NCBI RefSeq assembly: GCF_017872555.1
Contig: NZ_JAEDOX010000009.1
Location: 1-64,000 of the forward strand
Length of the DNA: 64,000 nucleotides
Direction of reading: 5' to 3'
Origin: Ruegeria sp. HKCCSA071
GTDB lineage: Bacteria > Pseudomonadota > Alphaproteobacteria > Rhodobacterales > Rhodobacteraceae
Made by a program: the position numbers and the translations under genes. This document shows, in pieces, positions 36,065 to 44,722 of the stretch. The first letter of the stretch is position 1; the number at the start of each line of letters is the position of its first letter. The notes beneath the pieces were generated by a model. It saw only the letters and a list, made by a program, of their open reading frames with translations. It was not told the DNA's origin and ran no database searches.

Positions 36065-37972
36065 ATGAACAGAAGGCTTCTTAGTCCGGTGCAGGCGCTT
36101 TTGGTGGCGGGTCTTGCCGCGCTTGGAGTTTTCACGATCCTCGCTGGCCTTCGTTCTGAAGGTTACCTGCAGCGGCCCGAGCTTGCACACTACGATTGGG
36201 TTTTGGCCCGCAGGGCCAGCGATGCGTTGGCACAAGATGTTGTCGTGGTCGCGGTCGATGACGAGGACTTGCGCACCTGGGGCTGGCCCCTCTCAGATGG
36301 TCAGGTTGCGAACATTATCGACGCACTGTCGTCGGCGGGCGCCGCTGTAATCGGTATCGACATCTATCGCGACAACGAGGTGATCGAGGGGCGGCAGCAA
36401 CTCGAAGCGGCGTTCCTGAAGACCAATGCGATCTGGGTTGTGAAACTGAACGATCGAGGCGGGCTGAGTATCGAGGCGCCGGATTTCGCGCAAAACGACG
36501 GCAGCGTGGGGTTTGCTGATATCCCTGTCGACGCGGATGGTGTCGCCCGGCGCGGTATTCTGCTGGTCAGCGGCACCGATCGCATTTCTTTGGCGTTCAG
36601 CACACAGTTGGCCCTGCGCGCCACGGGTCAAAACAGCCTGAAAGCCTGGCCGGACGATTCCCGGACCCTGTTGTTTGGTCAGACGCCGGTGCGACGGCTG
36701 GAAGACGGGTTCGGCAGTTATCGCGGGCTGGATGATACAGGCTATCAGGTGCTGCTGGATTACACCAATGCATTGCCGATGGCCCCAATCGTACTGGCCC
36801 GCGACCTGCTCTCCGGACAAGCAGACGCTGACATGATCGAAGGAAAGGTCGCCCTGATTGGGGTTACTAGCAAGTCGATCAAAGACGATTTTCGCACACC
36901 GCTGAACAACCCGCCACAGACGCCATTCAGCTATGGCGTATTGGTGCATGCAGCCACCACCCAGCAATTGATCGATTATGCTGCGGGCCGCAGCGAACCG
37001 ATGCGCAGCCCCGGGCAAAGTGCGCACTTGGCGATAATATTCGCCGGCGCATTATTCGGGGCACTAGCTGGCGTTCTGTCGCGCACTGTGCTGACCGTCA
37101 TACTACTTGGACCAGGCCTTGCCATCGCTATCGGAGCAGCGCTTTCGACCCTGTTGTCTCGTGGACTATGGTTGCCGGTCGTTCCGACATCGGTTGCTTG
37201 GTTTACCGCCTTTCTCTTAGTTCTCCTCACCGTCGGGATCATCTCGCGTCGGCAACGCCAGGCCATCGCCAAACTGTTCTCGGATCATCTGTCCCCGGAA
37301 CTCACAGCCGAGATATGGAACGCGCGTGATATCCTTTTTGCTGGCGGTAAACCGCGCCCCCGTCGCTTGCGCGTCAGTGTCCTTCTTGCTGATCTGGCAG
37401 GCTCGACGACCGTCGGCGGCTCGGCCGAGCCGGGAGCCTTCATGGATTGGACAAGCCGAATTCTGGATGTGATGAGCCAGGTCGCGCGCGAAAACGGCGG
37501 GTTCATTGAGAAGTTCACCGGTGACGGAATCCTGGTGGTGTTCGGTGCGCCGCTGCCTCGAACAGCCGAAGAGGACATCCAAAAGGACGCTGTCGCGGCC
37601 TGCCGGACGGCACTGCAAATTTCTGACCGGATTGACAGACTGAATGCAGAAGGTGGTCTGTTGGCACCTTATGGTCTGCGGATCGGGCTCCATAGTGGTG
37701 TGGTTTTGGGCGGCACGTTGGGCAGCGCGGGCAGCCTTCAATACAACATCATGGGCGACACAGTGAACGTCGCAGCCCGTATCGAGGCATTCGGAAAGGC
37801 GTTGCAAGACAGAGGAACGTCGGCAACCACGATCTGTGCCAGTGCTGATCTTCGGGAACTCGTCGGAGGCGATTTCATGTTTCAGCCGGTCGGACACCTC
37901 ATACACGACGACAAGTCGCGGGAAATTGGGTTATTCTTGCTCACAGGATCTGCACAGAAGGGGGCATCGTAA
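36065..37972 (+). CDS. CHASE2-domain adenylate cyclase
   Basis: From the ATG at 36065 the protein has 635 residues. Layout: a membrane helix (10-30), a periplasmic CHASE2 sensor (about 35-310; DVVVVAVDDEDLRTWGWPL, AAVIGIDIYRD, KVALIGVTSKSIKDDFRTPL), three membrane helices (about 320-395), and a class III cyclase domain (about 430-620). Catalytic sites are complete: metal Asp443 and Asp487, purine-specifying Lys483 and Asp565, transition-state Asn568 and Arg572. An active adenylate cyclase that senses an envelope signal is therefore expected. Its stop overlaps the next ATG (TAATG). The binding site before the start is weak; a TTG 12 codons earlier is an alternative start. Confidence 0.9.
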   Translation: MNRRLLSPVQALLVAGLAALGVFTILAGLRSEGYLQRPELAHYDWVLARRASDALAQDVVVVAVDDEDLRTWGWPLSDGQVANIIDALSSAGAAVIGIDIYRDNEVIEGRQQLEAAFLKTNAIWVVKLNDRGGLSIEAPDFAQNDGSVGFADIPVDADGVARRGILLVSGTDRISLAFSTQLALRATGQNSLKAWPDDSRTLLFGQTPVRRLEDGFGSYRGLDDTGYQVLLDYTNALPMAPIVLARDLLSGQADADMIEGKVALIGVTSKSIKDDFRTPLNNPPQTPFSYGVLVHAATTQQLIDYAAGRSEPMRSPGQSAHLAIIFAGALFGALAGVLSRTVLTVILLGPGLAIAIGAALSTLLSRGLWLPVVPTSVAWFTAFLLVLLTVGIISRRQRQAIAKLFSDHLSPELTAEIWNARDILFAGGKPRPRRLRVSVLLADLAGSTTVGGSAEPGAFMDWTSRILDVMSQVARENGGFIEKFTGDGILVVFGAPLPRTAEEDIQKDAVAACRTALQISDRIDRLNAEGGLLAPYGLRIGLHSGVVLGGTLGSAGSLQYNIMGDTVNVAARIEAFGKALQDRGTSATTICASADLRELVGGDFMFQPVGHLIHDDKSREIGLFLLTGSAQKGAS

Positions 37973-38652
37973 TGATGACACCGGCATGTTCGGGAAACAC
38001 TCTTGGCGCTTTGATAACCGGTTTGCTGCTGCTTCTGGGCTCGACCATTGATCTGTCGGCGCAAGAAAGCGAAGGCAGTCAGCAGGCTGATCCAGACGAG
38101 GTCATCTTCATTCCGCCCACCATCGGTGCCCCGGCGGACCGCGTCGGTGCTGCCACCCGCGATGTCGGGCAAGAGGCTGGTGTGCTGGCCGTGCTGGCAC
38201 CGGCTGGCGGCGGTGTGACTACATTAGGTAAACCCCCACTGATCTGGCACTTGGCTGAAAACTTTTCAGGTCAGATGACCGCACAGTTGGCCCCGATCGG
38301 AGCGCCGCAGAATGGGGTCGGTATTTCCGGCAAAGGTCGGTTCAGAAAAGGGTTCTACGCGCTTGACCTGTCGCGCTCAGAATTCGTGCTGGAGCCGGGG
38401 AGTATCTATGTCTGGACAGTCGTTTTGGCGGAACCTGAGGCGGGGACCGTTATCGCGACGGTAACGACTTACGTGGAACGGGTCACCGCCCCAGAGCCCG
38501 CCGCAGAGGATGTGTCGGCCTTGGCCGCCGAGGGATTATGGTTCGATGCCCTGCGACCCTTTGTCGAAATCGAGTTGTCGGGTAAAGTAAGGGTCAACCG
38601 GAATGCGGGGTTTGCGAGCCTTGTCCGGTCTGCTGGCATTTCGCTGCCATAG
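37972..38652 (+). CDS. Exported DUF928 protein
   Basis: The 226-residue product has a signal peptide (about residues 10-30) and the DUF928 pattern: IFIPPTIGAPADRVGAATRD, then LAPAGGGVTTLGKPPLIWHL, and a late ALAAEGLWFDALRPF segment. The family has no known biochemical role. From memory it is common in cyanobacteria, where its genes neighbour CHAT-domain (caspase-clan) and CHASE2 genes. Its ATG overlaps the stop of the cyclase gene and it is followed after 41 bases by the caspase-like gene. This makes it the middle member of a three-gene unit. Confidence 0.8.
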   Translation: MMTPACSGNTLGALITGLLLLLGSTIDLSAQESEGSQQADPDEVIFIPPTIGAPADRVGAATRDVGQEAGVLAVLAPAGGGVTTLGKPPLIWHLAENFSGQMTAQLAPIGAPQNGVGISGKGRFRKGFYALDLSRSEFVLEPGSIYVWTVVLAEPEAGTVIATVTTYVERVTAPEPAAEDVSALAAEGLWFDALRPFVEIELSGKVRVNRNAGFASLVRSAGISLP

Positions 38653-38693
38653 GACACGCTCCAGCCCCTCGGCCGACACGCGGGGGACGCTTG

Positions 38694-40520
38694 ATGATAA
38701 ACTGGTCTTTTTCAGGTCTGGCTCTGCGCTGCGTTCTGCTGGTCCTTGCGCTGATCTGCACCCTGACAGCGGCAGCCTCTGCGGCGACGGAAAGACGCGT
38801 GGCTCTGGTTATTGGCAATTCCGCTTATCAGCATGTCTCGAGTCTGGAGAACCCGGTCAATGATGCTCAGGACATCTCGATATCGCTGGCACGTATAGGG
38901 TTCGAGGTCACCACGGGTCTGGACCTGGATTACAACGGTATGCGCATCGCACTTCGGGACTTTACCGAAACCGCCGCAGGGGCCGATGTGGCGCTTGTCT
39001 ATTTCGCGGGCCACGGAATTGAGATCGAGAACACCAACTACCTGATCCCGGTGAGTGCGGCCCTGAAAAGCGACCGCGACGTCGACTTCGAGGCCATCCG
39101 TCTGGATGCAATCGTGAATTCGATTGCCGATACGCCGGGGCTGAAGCTGGTTCTGGTCGATGCCTGCCGCAACAATCCTTTCGTTGCGCAGATGTCGCGC
39201 GCGTCGGCCACTCGGTCGATCGGGCGTGGGCTGGCCGCAGTGGAACCCGGTGGGGTTGTCGTGGGCTATGCCGCGCGTGGCGGAACGCTGGCGCAGGACG
39301 GGGGCGGTCGGAACAGCCCCTATGCGACGGCACTTTTGGAACATATCGAACAGCCGGGGTTGGAGCTTGGGAAAATGTTTCGCCGGGTGCGCGATCGGGT
39401 GGTGGAGCTTACGGATGGATTCCAGGAGCCATTTACATATGGCTCACTGCCTGGCGAAGACATTTACCTTGTGCCACAGGTCGAACAGGTGGCAATGGTG
39501 GCACCTGCGGACCAGACGGCCATGCCCTCCGCCGTGCGCCCCCTTGCGACCCGTGACACTGCAATCAGCGCCGCGATGAAAGTGAACACCATGCGTGGCT
39601 GGTCGCTGGTCGCTGGCAAGTACCGGGCGGCCACCATCGTCGAGCCTAAGATTCTGGGGCGCATGGCCGAGATCACGCCGGAGTGGCTGAAGAAACAGGG
39701 CCATCTGTCCACAATGGAGGATTTCCTTTTACCGGGCCGCGAACGGAAACAGCAACTGCAAGAGGCGCTCAATACCGCCGGTTTCGAGGTCGGTGTGCCG
39801 GACGGCGCATTCGGACCGAAGACGCGGGCGGGACTAAAGGCTTTGCAGGAGGCCAGTGGACTTGATCCGACGGGCTATGTCGATGCGGCCGTTCTGGCAA
39901 GCTTGCGAATAGAGTGGCAGGATGGGGCCGACGATAGTTTTGTCAGCAATCCATTTGCCGTGCGTCAAATGCCGGATGACCTTGAAATGCTGGGTGAGAA
40001 TGAAGAGATCATAACGGTTCTCAGGTGCCTTGGGTTGCGGAAAAGCATCTATGGCAAGTACCGGGGCAGCTTCTACATCGCCATGATTTATTCCGGCTCG
40101 ATTGACGACGCGCGCCGCCTCGCCGAGAGCTGTGGCATCGATCTTGCATCCCTGACATCGGCTGACGAGAACGCATTCGTGGTGCGCATGATCGCCCATG
40201 ATCCGGCCTTGTTTGAACAAGGCTATGACAGTCGAACCAACACCAGTTACAAGGCTGGCCCCTATTTCGGTTTCCGGAAGGACCCAAAGGAAGAAAATGC
40301 CGTGAAAGGCTGGCGGTGGTACACCGGAGAGCCGGTCAAATACACGAATTGGTTGCCATCGAAACCAAACAAGACCCATGGGAAAGGCGACAAGGCTTTC
40401 GCTCAGTTTCAGTATGAACGGACCGGACGCCGAGACCTGAGTGAGATCGTGCCTACACAATGGTTCGACGGGTCGGGACGCTTTGCACGCTCAGTTGTTC
40501 TGGAAGGCAGGTTGCCCTAA
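38694..40520 (+). CDS. Exported caspase-like protease with PG-binding and lectin-like domains
   Basis: I took the ATG at 38694 (a TTG directly before it is also possible), giving 608 residues. Layout: signal peptide (about 1-31, ending ASAA), then a peptidase C14 caspase-like domain (34-262) with RVALVIGNSAYQHVSSLENP and the catalytic dyad His107 (YFAGHGIE) and Cys158 (VDACRNNPF). A linker (262-345) and a peptidoglycan-binding type 1 repeat (about 352-405, EVGVPDGAFGPKTRAGLKAL) follow. The C-terminal region (about 515-608) with GWRWYTGEPVKYTNWLPSKP and TQWFDGSG...SVVLEG matches the core of a C-type-lectin fold. Catalytic residues are intact. The signal peptide places it in the periplasm. It is last in the CHASE2-DUF928 unit. 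Confidence 0.85.
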   Translation: MINWSFSGLALRCVLLVLALICTLTAAASAATERRVALVIGNSAYQHVSSLENPVNDAQDISISLARIGFEVTTGLDLDYNGMRIALRDFTETAAGADVALVYFAGHGIEIENTNYLIPVSAALKSDRDVDFEAIRLDAIVNSIADTPGLKLVLVDACRNNPFVAQMSRASATRSIGRGLAAVEPGGVVVGYAARGGTLAQDGGGRNSPYATALLEHIEQPGLELGKMFRRVRDRVVELTDGFQEPFTYGSLPGEDIYLVPQVEQVAMVAPADQTAMPSAVRPLATRDTAISAAMKVNTMRGWSLVAGKYRAATIVEPKILGRMAEITPEWLKKQGHLSTMEDFLLPGRERKQQLQEALNTAGFEVGVPDGAFGPKTRAGLKALQEASGLDPTGYVDAAVLASLRIEWQDGADDSFVSNPFAVRQMPDDLEMLGENEEIITVLRCLGLRKSIYGKYRGSFYIAMIYSGSIDDARRLAESCGIDLASLTSADENAFVVRMIAHDPALFEQGYDSRTNTSYKAGPYFGFRKDPKEENAVKGWRWYTGEPVKYTNWLPSKPNKTHGKGDKAFAQFQYERTGRRDLSEIVPTQWFDGSGRFARSVVLEGRLP

Positions 40521-40823
40521 TCGGGGAAAGTTCAAATGGGTTGGAGTCCCATGCATTTCTCGCTTCTACAAAAGTTCCAAACTAGGGCTATCCCGGCATA
40601 ACTTGCGATGGAAACGTTTGGTGATGTGCAATCCGATTGCTCTCAAGCCCGATCCGGGTGGGGCGAGCTTGCTCCGAAGCGCCCTGAAACACGCTCCCAG
40701 GCCATCAATATTTGAGGATTCCGCTAGGGACGCTTGGCTGAGAGAGTGGCATCAAATCGCGATACGTCCACAACCGGCTACGTCGAACTGTGCATGCCCA
40801 AACCTACACCGGACTACTGCCTT
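40521..40823. other. 303-base gap between convergent genes
   Basis: No reading frame with family-like features or a good binding site was found, and no clear terminator hairpin. Sequence character changes here to the more AT-rich copper/cytochrome region. Confidence 0.4.
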
Positions 40824-41258
40824 CTATTGGTGGGGCAGGTTGCGGCTGGCCTGCATGTGCTGAACATCGTCGGGCCAAGTGGAGCGTATGTAGGCCAGCA
40901 CGTCCCATATGTCGTCGTTAGTCAGGGTGCCGTCAAAGCCCGGCATGCCACTGTTGAAGTCTTTTATACCGCGTACTGCCAACGCGTCAGCCCCACCTAG
41001 CTTGGTATACTCGAACAGTAGCCTGTTATCATGGTGCCATGTGTGCCCTGTCACGTCATGTGGTGGTGCAGGTAACACTCCGTTATCGTCGGGTGTTTGC
41101 CAGTCGGGTTGGCCTTCCAGATTAACTCCATGGCATGAGGCACAGTGCTCTGCATAGAGTTTCTGCCCATTCGCTAAGTCTCTGTCCAACAACTCATGAT
41201 CTGCAGCAACGCTAGTACCAATGCCGCATATGGCGAGTGCACACAGGTGTTTGTTCAT
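40824..41258 (-). CDS. Periplasmic class I cytochrome c
   Basis: The 144-residue protein has a signal peptide (about 1-19) and one haem site, CASCH at 39-43. A likely axial Met lies in NSGMPGFDGTLTNDDIWDVL, the common C-terminal pattern of cytochrome cbb3 subunit III-like and related cytochromes. It is the last gene of the minus-strand copper cluster, 6 bases after CopD. It may serve as electron acceptor or donor in the periplasm for a copper-related oxidation step. Confidence 0.85.
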   Translation of the reverse strand: MNKHLCALAICGIGTSVAADHELLDRDLANGQKLYAEHCASCHGVNLEGQPDWQTPDDNGVLPAPPHDVTGHTWHHDNRLLFEYTKLGGADALAVRGIKDFNSGMPGFDGTLTNDDIWDVLAYIRSTWPDDVQHMQASRNLPHQ

Positions 41259-41264
41259 CTCTAC

Positions 41265-42143
41265 CTACCCATAACTCGGAAGCGTTAGTACTCTCGTGAG
41301 TGCCGCCGTCGTCGCCAGAACCGCTAATACGACTATTGCCTCAACCTCGATGGATCGGGCGAGGCGTTGCGCTGCTATTGCCTCTCCGCTTTGCATGGCC
41401 GGAACAAATCGGAGCTTGTTGGCAGCGGCGAGGACCATCAATAACGCCACAAGGAATACTTTGAGCATTAACGTTTGCCCGTAACCCGTGAACAAGAGCC
41501 CTTGGAGATTGCCGACAAGCAACCAGGCCATCCATAGGCCCGCACCGATTAAGGCCGGTACCACCAATGCAGCAGTTTGCCCAAACCTATGACCAAGTTC
41601 AGCGGCATCTGTCAGGTGTTCAGACATGAGAGCCATACCTCGCAGCGGGCTAAAGATGCCCACCCAGAAAGCTACACATAGAAGGTGCAACAGCAGCAAG
41701 AGTTGGACACCAAAACTCTCCAGTTCCAGCACATGTCCGATCTGTGCGAAGGACCACATTGCCAATGTGCCACCCAACAGCGCGATCCAAAGACCAAAGC
41801 GAGGAACAGACAGCCCCACAAGGATCAACACTGCGCCTGCAAGGCGATAAACAAATACGTCGCCCACGGAGGTCTGCCAAAGCAAGCCAAGCATCTCTGG
41901 ATCGACCATGCCGTCAACGCCGCCCGTTAAGGCGGCTCCTCGGAGCATGAAGCCAAATACTGTTGCTGCGAGGGAAAGCCACGCCAAGACCAAGGCTTGG
42001 CGCTTCATCGCAAGGCTTACCGGCGCGACTAGTTCGGAATAGAGGCATTTAACGACGACAAGCCCGGTGGACCCGGCAAAGCCGATGTAGAGCACCAGCT
42101 TTGCGAGGATTGCGACAACTCCCCAAATGTCTGGCATGCTCAT
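41265..42143 (-). CDS. copD: CopD-family copper transport/resistance membrane protein
   Basis: The ATG at 42143 overlaps the CopC stop as ATGA (an in-frame ATG two codons later is also possible), giving about 292 residues. It has eight or so membrane helices with the CopD/PcoD pattern. Residues LVVVKCLYSELVAPV, FVYRLAGAVLILVGLSV and LLLHLLCVAFWVGIFSPLRGM carry the conserved His and Trp typical of the family. CopD works with CopC in copper uptake or delivery across the inner membrane. Confidence 0.85.
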   Translation of the reverse strand: MSMPDIWGVVAILAKLVLYIGFAGSTGLVVVKCLYSELVAPVSLAMKRQALVLAWLSLAATVFGFMLRGAALTGGVDGMVDPEMLGLLWQTSVGDVFVYRLAGAVLILVGLSVPRFGLWIALLGGTLAMWSFAQIGHVLELESFGVQLLLLLHLLCVAFWVGIFSPLRGMALMSEHLTDAAELGHRFGQTAALVVPALIGAGLWMAWLLVGNLQGLLFTGYGQTLMLKVFLVALLMVLAAANKLRFVPAMQSGEAIAAQRLARSIEVEAIVVLAVLATTAALTRVLTLPSYG

Positions 42144-42481
42144 TCCACGGAAAAGGAAAATTCGCCCTGCATCGCATGGCCGTCTTTGCCTAAGCCACGC
42201 CATTCGATGACATAGGTGCCGGTTCCATTGCTTGGCAATGGGATCGTGAATACCTGACGGAAACTTGTTTGGTCCCCCAAATCTAAGCGTACCGCCGCGT
42301 GCTCTTCATGGGCCATCTCAATCCGTGTCAACCGGATGTCCTTGGTGAAGCTGAGGCCGATTTCGGCGGGCACAGAGGTTACAGTAGCCCCGTTGGCAGG
42401 TGTCGTTTCTTCGGCCTTGGAATGCGCCAGTACCCCGCTGGGAATAGCAGCCATGATTACGAGCGTTATGATCTTTTTCAT
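42140..42481 (-). CDS. copC: CopC periplasmic copper-binding protein
   Basis: The 113-residue protein has a signal peptide ending VLA, so the mature chain begins with His20, the N-terminal copper ligand of the CopC family. Further ligands are likely in EMAHEEHAAV and the final GKDGHAMQGEFSFSVE. The beta-barrel pattern ETTPANGATVTSVPAEIGLSF is characteristic. It is translationally coupled to CopD and 10 bases behind a cytochrome c gene. Confidence 0.9.
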   Translation of the reverse strand: MKKIITLVIMAAIPSGVLAHSKAEETTPANGATVTSVPAEIGLSFTKDIRLTRIEMAHEEHAAVRLDLGDQTSFRQVFTIPLPSNGTGTYVIEWRGLGKDGHAMQGEFSFSVE

Positions 42482-42491
42482 GGTCCTGTCC

Positions 42492-42923
42492 TCAATTTAT
42501 TCCGTTGGCACGTTGAATTTCACGAATGTACGCGATCACCATGGCAACGTCACCTCGCGTCAATCCCTCGACCGGCGGCATGTCACCAAACTGCCAATGA
42601 TGGCTTCTTACACCTTGTGAAACCGCCCTCTGAAAGGCTTCGTCAGCGTGGTGGCTGGGCTCGTATATCTTGTGGATCAGAGGCGGTCCTGCGCCATCTA
42701 CTCCGACCGCGTTGACGCCGTGGCAAGTAGCGCAGGAGGCATCAAAGACACGCTGACCGATTACGGCATTGCCCTCGATTGGCGGCATTTGAATTGCGAC
42801 CATAGCATCGCCTTCAAGTGCCTCCTGCGGCGCGGTCTCTTCGATTGAACCGGGCCGAAGCGTTATGAAAGCGGCGACGGCAGCGACAGTGCAAACGCCG
42901 ATGAGTAAGTAACTTTTTTTCAT
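42492..42923 (-). CDS. Membrane-anchored or exported small cytochrome c
   Basis: The 143-residue protein has an N-terminal hydrophobic segment (5-22) that may stay as an anchor, since no clear cleavage motif follows. Its single haem site is CATCH at 64-68. A Met ligand is likely in FGDMPPVEGLTRGDVAMVIAY. Together with the cytochrome at 40824 it brackets copCD in one operon. The pairing suggests redox chemistry linked to copper handling. Confidence 0.83.
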   Translation of the reverse strand: MKKSYLLIGVCTVAAVAAFITLRPGSIEETAPQEALEGDAMVAIQMPPIEGNAVIGQRVFDASCATCHGVNAVGVDGAGPPLIHKIYEPSHHADEAFQRAVSQGVRSHHWQFGDMPPVEGLTRGDVAMVIAYIREIQRANGIN

Positions 42924-43018
42924 GGAGTAATCCTGACTTTTTGAAGCTGATAGTGCTGCGGTTCATTGCGAACAGCGGCACGCGCAGGTCGCAGATGTTC
43001 GCAAGGATCTACGCTGCT

Positions 43019-43384
43019 TCAAAGGTCAGGGGGCTTGTATGGGTTATCTGGTTCAATCGGTTTGGCTTGGGCTCCAATCTGGAACTCTGGATCAATTTCA
43101 CGTTGGTCCTGCGCGGCTTCTTTGTTCTGGGCAAGCAAAATAACTGCTTGGCAGATTGAGGGATTACACTCGCTGGTTCCTGAACTGTCCGGGTCATGGT
43201 GGCTGTGTAGGGTCGATTTATCGATGCTATTATTCGCCACGGAAGCGTGTTCCGTTAATTGCATGTGGCTTTCACAGCCAAGACCGATGCAGCCATCCGA
43301 TCGCGCATGAGCCACGCCACCAAGCCCGGACAGGATGACCAGAATGCCAGCGAGTAGCAAAAGTGAGTATCGTCGGATGACCAT
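43019..43384 (-). CDS. Small secreted Cys/His-containing protein
   Basis: The 121-residue product has a signal peptide (about 1-27, ending AHA), four Cys in the mature part (GCIGLGC and ECNPSICQ) and several His (HSHHD). It is the first gene of the copper cluster on the minus strand, about 95 bases before the cytochrome gene. The Cys and His content and location suggest metal binding. I do not recognise a named family. Confidence 0.55.
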   Translation of the reverse strand: MVIRRYSLLLLAGILVILSGLGGVAHARSDGCIGLGCESHMQLTEHASVANNSIDKSTLHSHHDPDSSGTSECNPSICQAVILLAQNKEAAQDQREIDPEFQIGAQAKPIEPDNPYKPPDL

Positions 43385-43619
43385 GGTTTGGGACGCTACC
43401 GCACGAGAATAAGTATGACAACGCCAGCCCTTTGGTTTTTCGGATCACGACCAGCTTTTGTTCGGTCAATTGATTGAAGCTTCCCCTTTTTCCTAGACAG
43501 CAATACGAGAAGGGCCGTCTTAATAACTCCCTAACTGCAGTGATGTGGGCGACGCTGTGGTTGTGCGTTGACCTGTGTCATAGCGTCGATTGCCAAATTG
43601 TTAGAAAGGTGCTTCGCAA

Positions 43620-43802
43620 ATGGATGAGAGCCATAGCATAAATACACCCCGGATAGCGGTTACGCTTTTGGCCGTACTAGTAGCTATTGCCGGTTGTACG
43701 GGCAGGCATCACCACGGTGACTGGCATGGCCACGTGGCAGAAGAGTGTTATGGACCACACAATGACGTCGTTCATGAGGCTCATTGTGGGACATCTGAGT
43801 AA
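43620..43802 (+). CDS. His-rich small lipoprotein, putative metal binder
   Basis: The 60-residue product has a hydrophobic segment ending in a lipobox (AIAGC, lipidated Cys26). Its mature part of 35 residues holds eight His and two further Cys (TGRHHHGDWHGHVAEEC...). An AAGGTG sequence precedes the ATG. It is divergent from the copper operon, and a role as a metal-buffering lipoprotein is inferred from composition. Confidence 0.55.
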   Translation: MDESHSINTPRIAVTLLAVLVAIAGCTGRHHHGDWHGHVAEECYGPHNDVVHEAHCGTSE

Positions 43803-44014
43803 GTTATTCTGCACGTAGGCACCCGCAGGCAACCGGTCTGACTAGATGATGTCCATTAGTCGCCAGGCCAATGCCGTCAGTCTGTCCTTTACCCGAAGGG
43901 TCCGACGTGTGGTGCTTGGTCTAGTGTGGGACTTTGGGCTTGTGTCGGGCAGTGGCCAACGGAAGTAATATATGCCGTGTCTGGACCGTGAGAGATACGC
44001 ATGCAGCTTCATTT

Positions 44015-44038
44015 TGTGTCACACCTGTGTGTCACACC
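44015..44038. repeat. Tandem 11-bp repeat with 2-bp spacer
   Basis: TGTGTCACACC occurs twice with a 13-base period, and each copy contains the near-palindrome GTGT-CACAC. It lies 38 bases from the 3' end of the tRNA-Ala gene. It could be an operator pair or chance; no neighbour gene is positioned to be an obvious target. Confidence 0.5.
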
Positions 44039-44075
44039 GCTCTAATGCTTGCTATCTAGTTGTATTGTTAGGTTT

Positions 44076-44151
<76 letters not shown>

Positions 44152-44261
44152 ATCACGGTACCGTCGGTACGGTGGACGGACGTTTAGGAGACAGCGGCAG
44201 TGAGTGCAAGTCCAAAATTTGAATTGGGCGCGAAATTCCACCCGAGCTGCCCCTCAGGTGA

Positions 44262-44289
44262 AAAAGGCGACCCCAGGGGATCGCCTTTT
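44262..44289 (-). terminator. Rho-independent terminator of the FYDLN gene
   Basis: AAAAGGCGA and TCGCCTTTT form a perfect 9-base outer stem with an inner CCCC/GGGG extension, giving a hairpin with a T run on the minus strand 7 bases after the FYDLN stop. Confidence 0.85.
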
Positions 44290-44295
44290 ACTTGG

Positions 44296-44622
44296 TCAGT
44301 TATCGTCTTCTGATGACATGTCGGTGATGTCGTCCAGAGAAACATCATCATTGTCATCGTCATCATCGTCCAGCAGATCGTCATCCAAATCCACGTCGAC
44401 ATTGTCTTCGTCGTCCAGAACCAGATCGTCCTCAGATGCGTTTTCACGCGCTTTGACCGAAGCTGCGTCTTCTGCATCCGCCGAGATCATACGGCTTTTG
44501 GATGTTTCAAGCTCCACGATCTCGCCAGTGTAGGGGCTGATGATCGGGTCCTTGTTCAGGTCGTAAAACCGCTTACCGGTTGTCGGGCAAACACGCTTTA
44601 CGCCCCATTCTTCCTTGGGCAT
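44296..44622 (-). CDS. FYDLN-acid domain protein (TIGR02300)
   Basis: The 108-residue protein starts with EEWGVKRVCPTTGKRFYDLN, the signature of this alphaproteobacterial family, followed by NKDPIISPYTGE. The C-terminal half is an extremely acidic low-complexity tail (residues about 66-108, runs of Asp and Glu). The N-terminal part resembles half of a zinc ribbon. The function is unknown. It sits between tRNA-Ala and a metallopeptidase gene. Confidence 0.92.
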   Translation of the reverse strand: MPKEEWGVKRVCPTTGKRFYDLNKDPIISPYTGEIVELETSKSRMISADAEDAASVKARENASEDDLVLDDEDNVDVDLDDDLLDDDDDDNDDVSLDDITDMSSEDDN

Positions 44623-44722
44623 GTCAAATCCCCTTGATATCAGGTGAGTCGTTTAAATGATTCAGCTCACCTGCCACAGGCAGAGGGCACTGTCAAAGTC
44701 TTTGCGCAAGAGAGGTCGCGAT

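Noticed and set aside
44296-44425. Apparent simple repeat of GAT/GAC/ATC codons
   Set aside because: It is the acidic low-complexity tail of the FYDLN protein, a regular family feature, not a satellite or CRISPR array.
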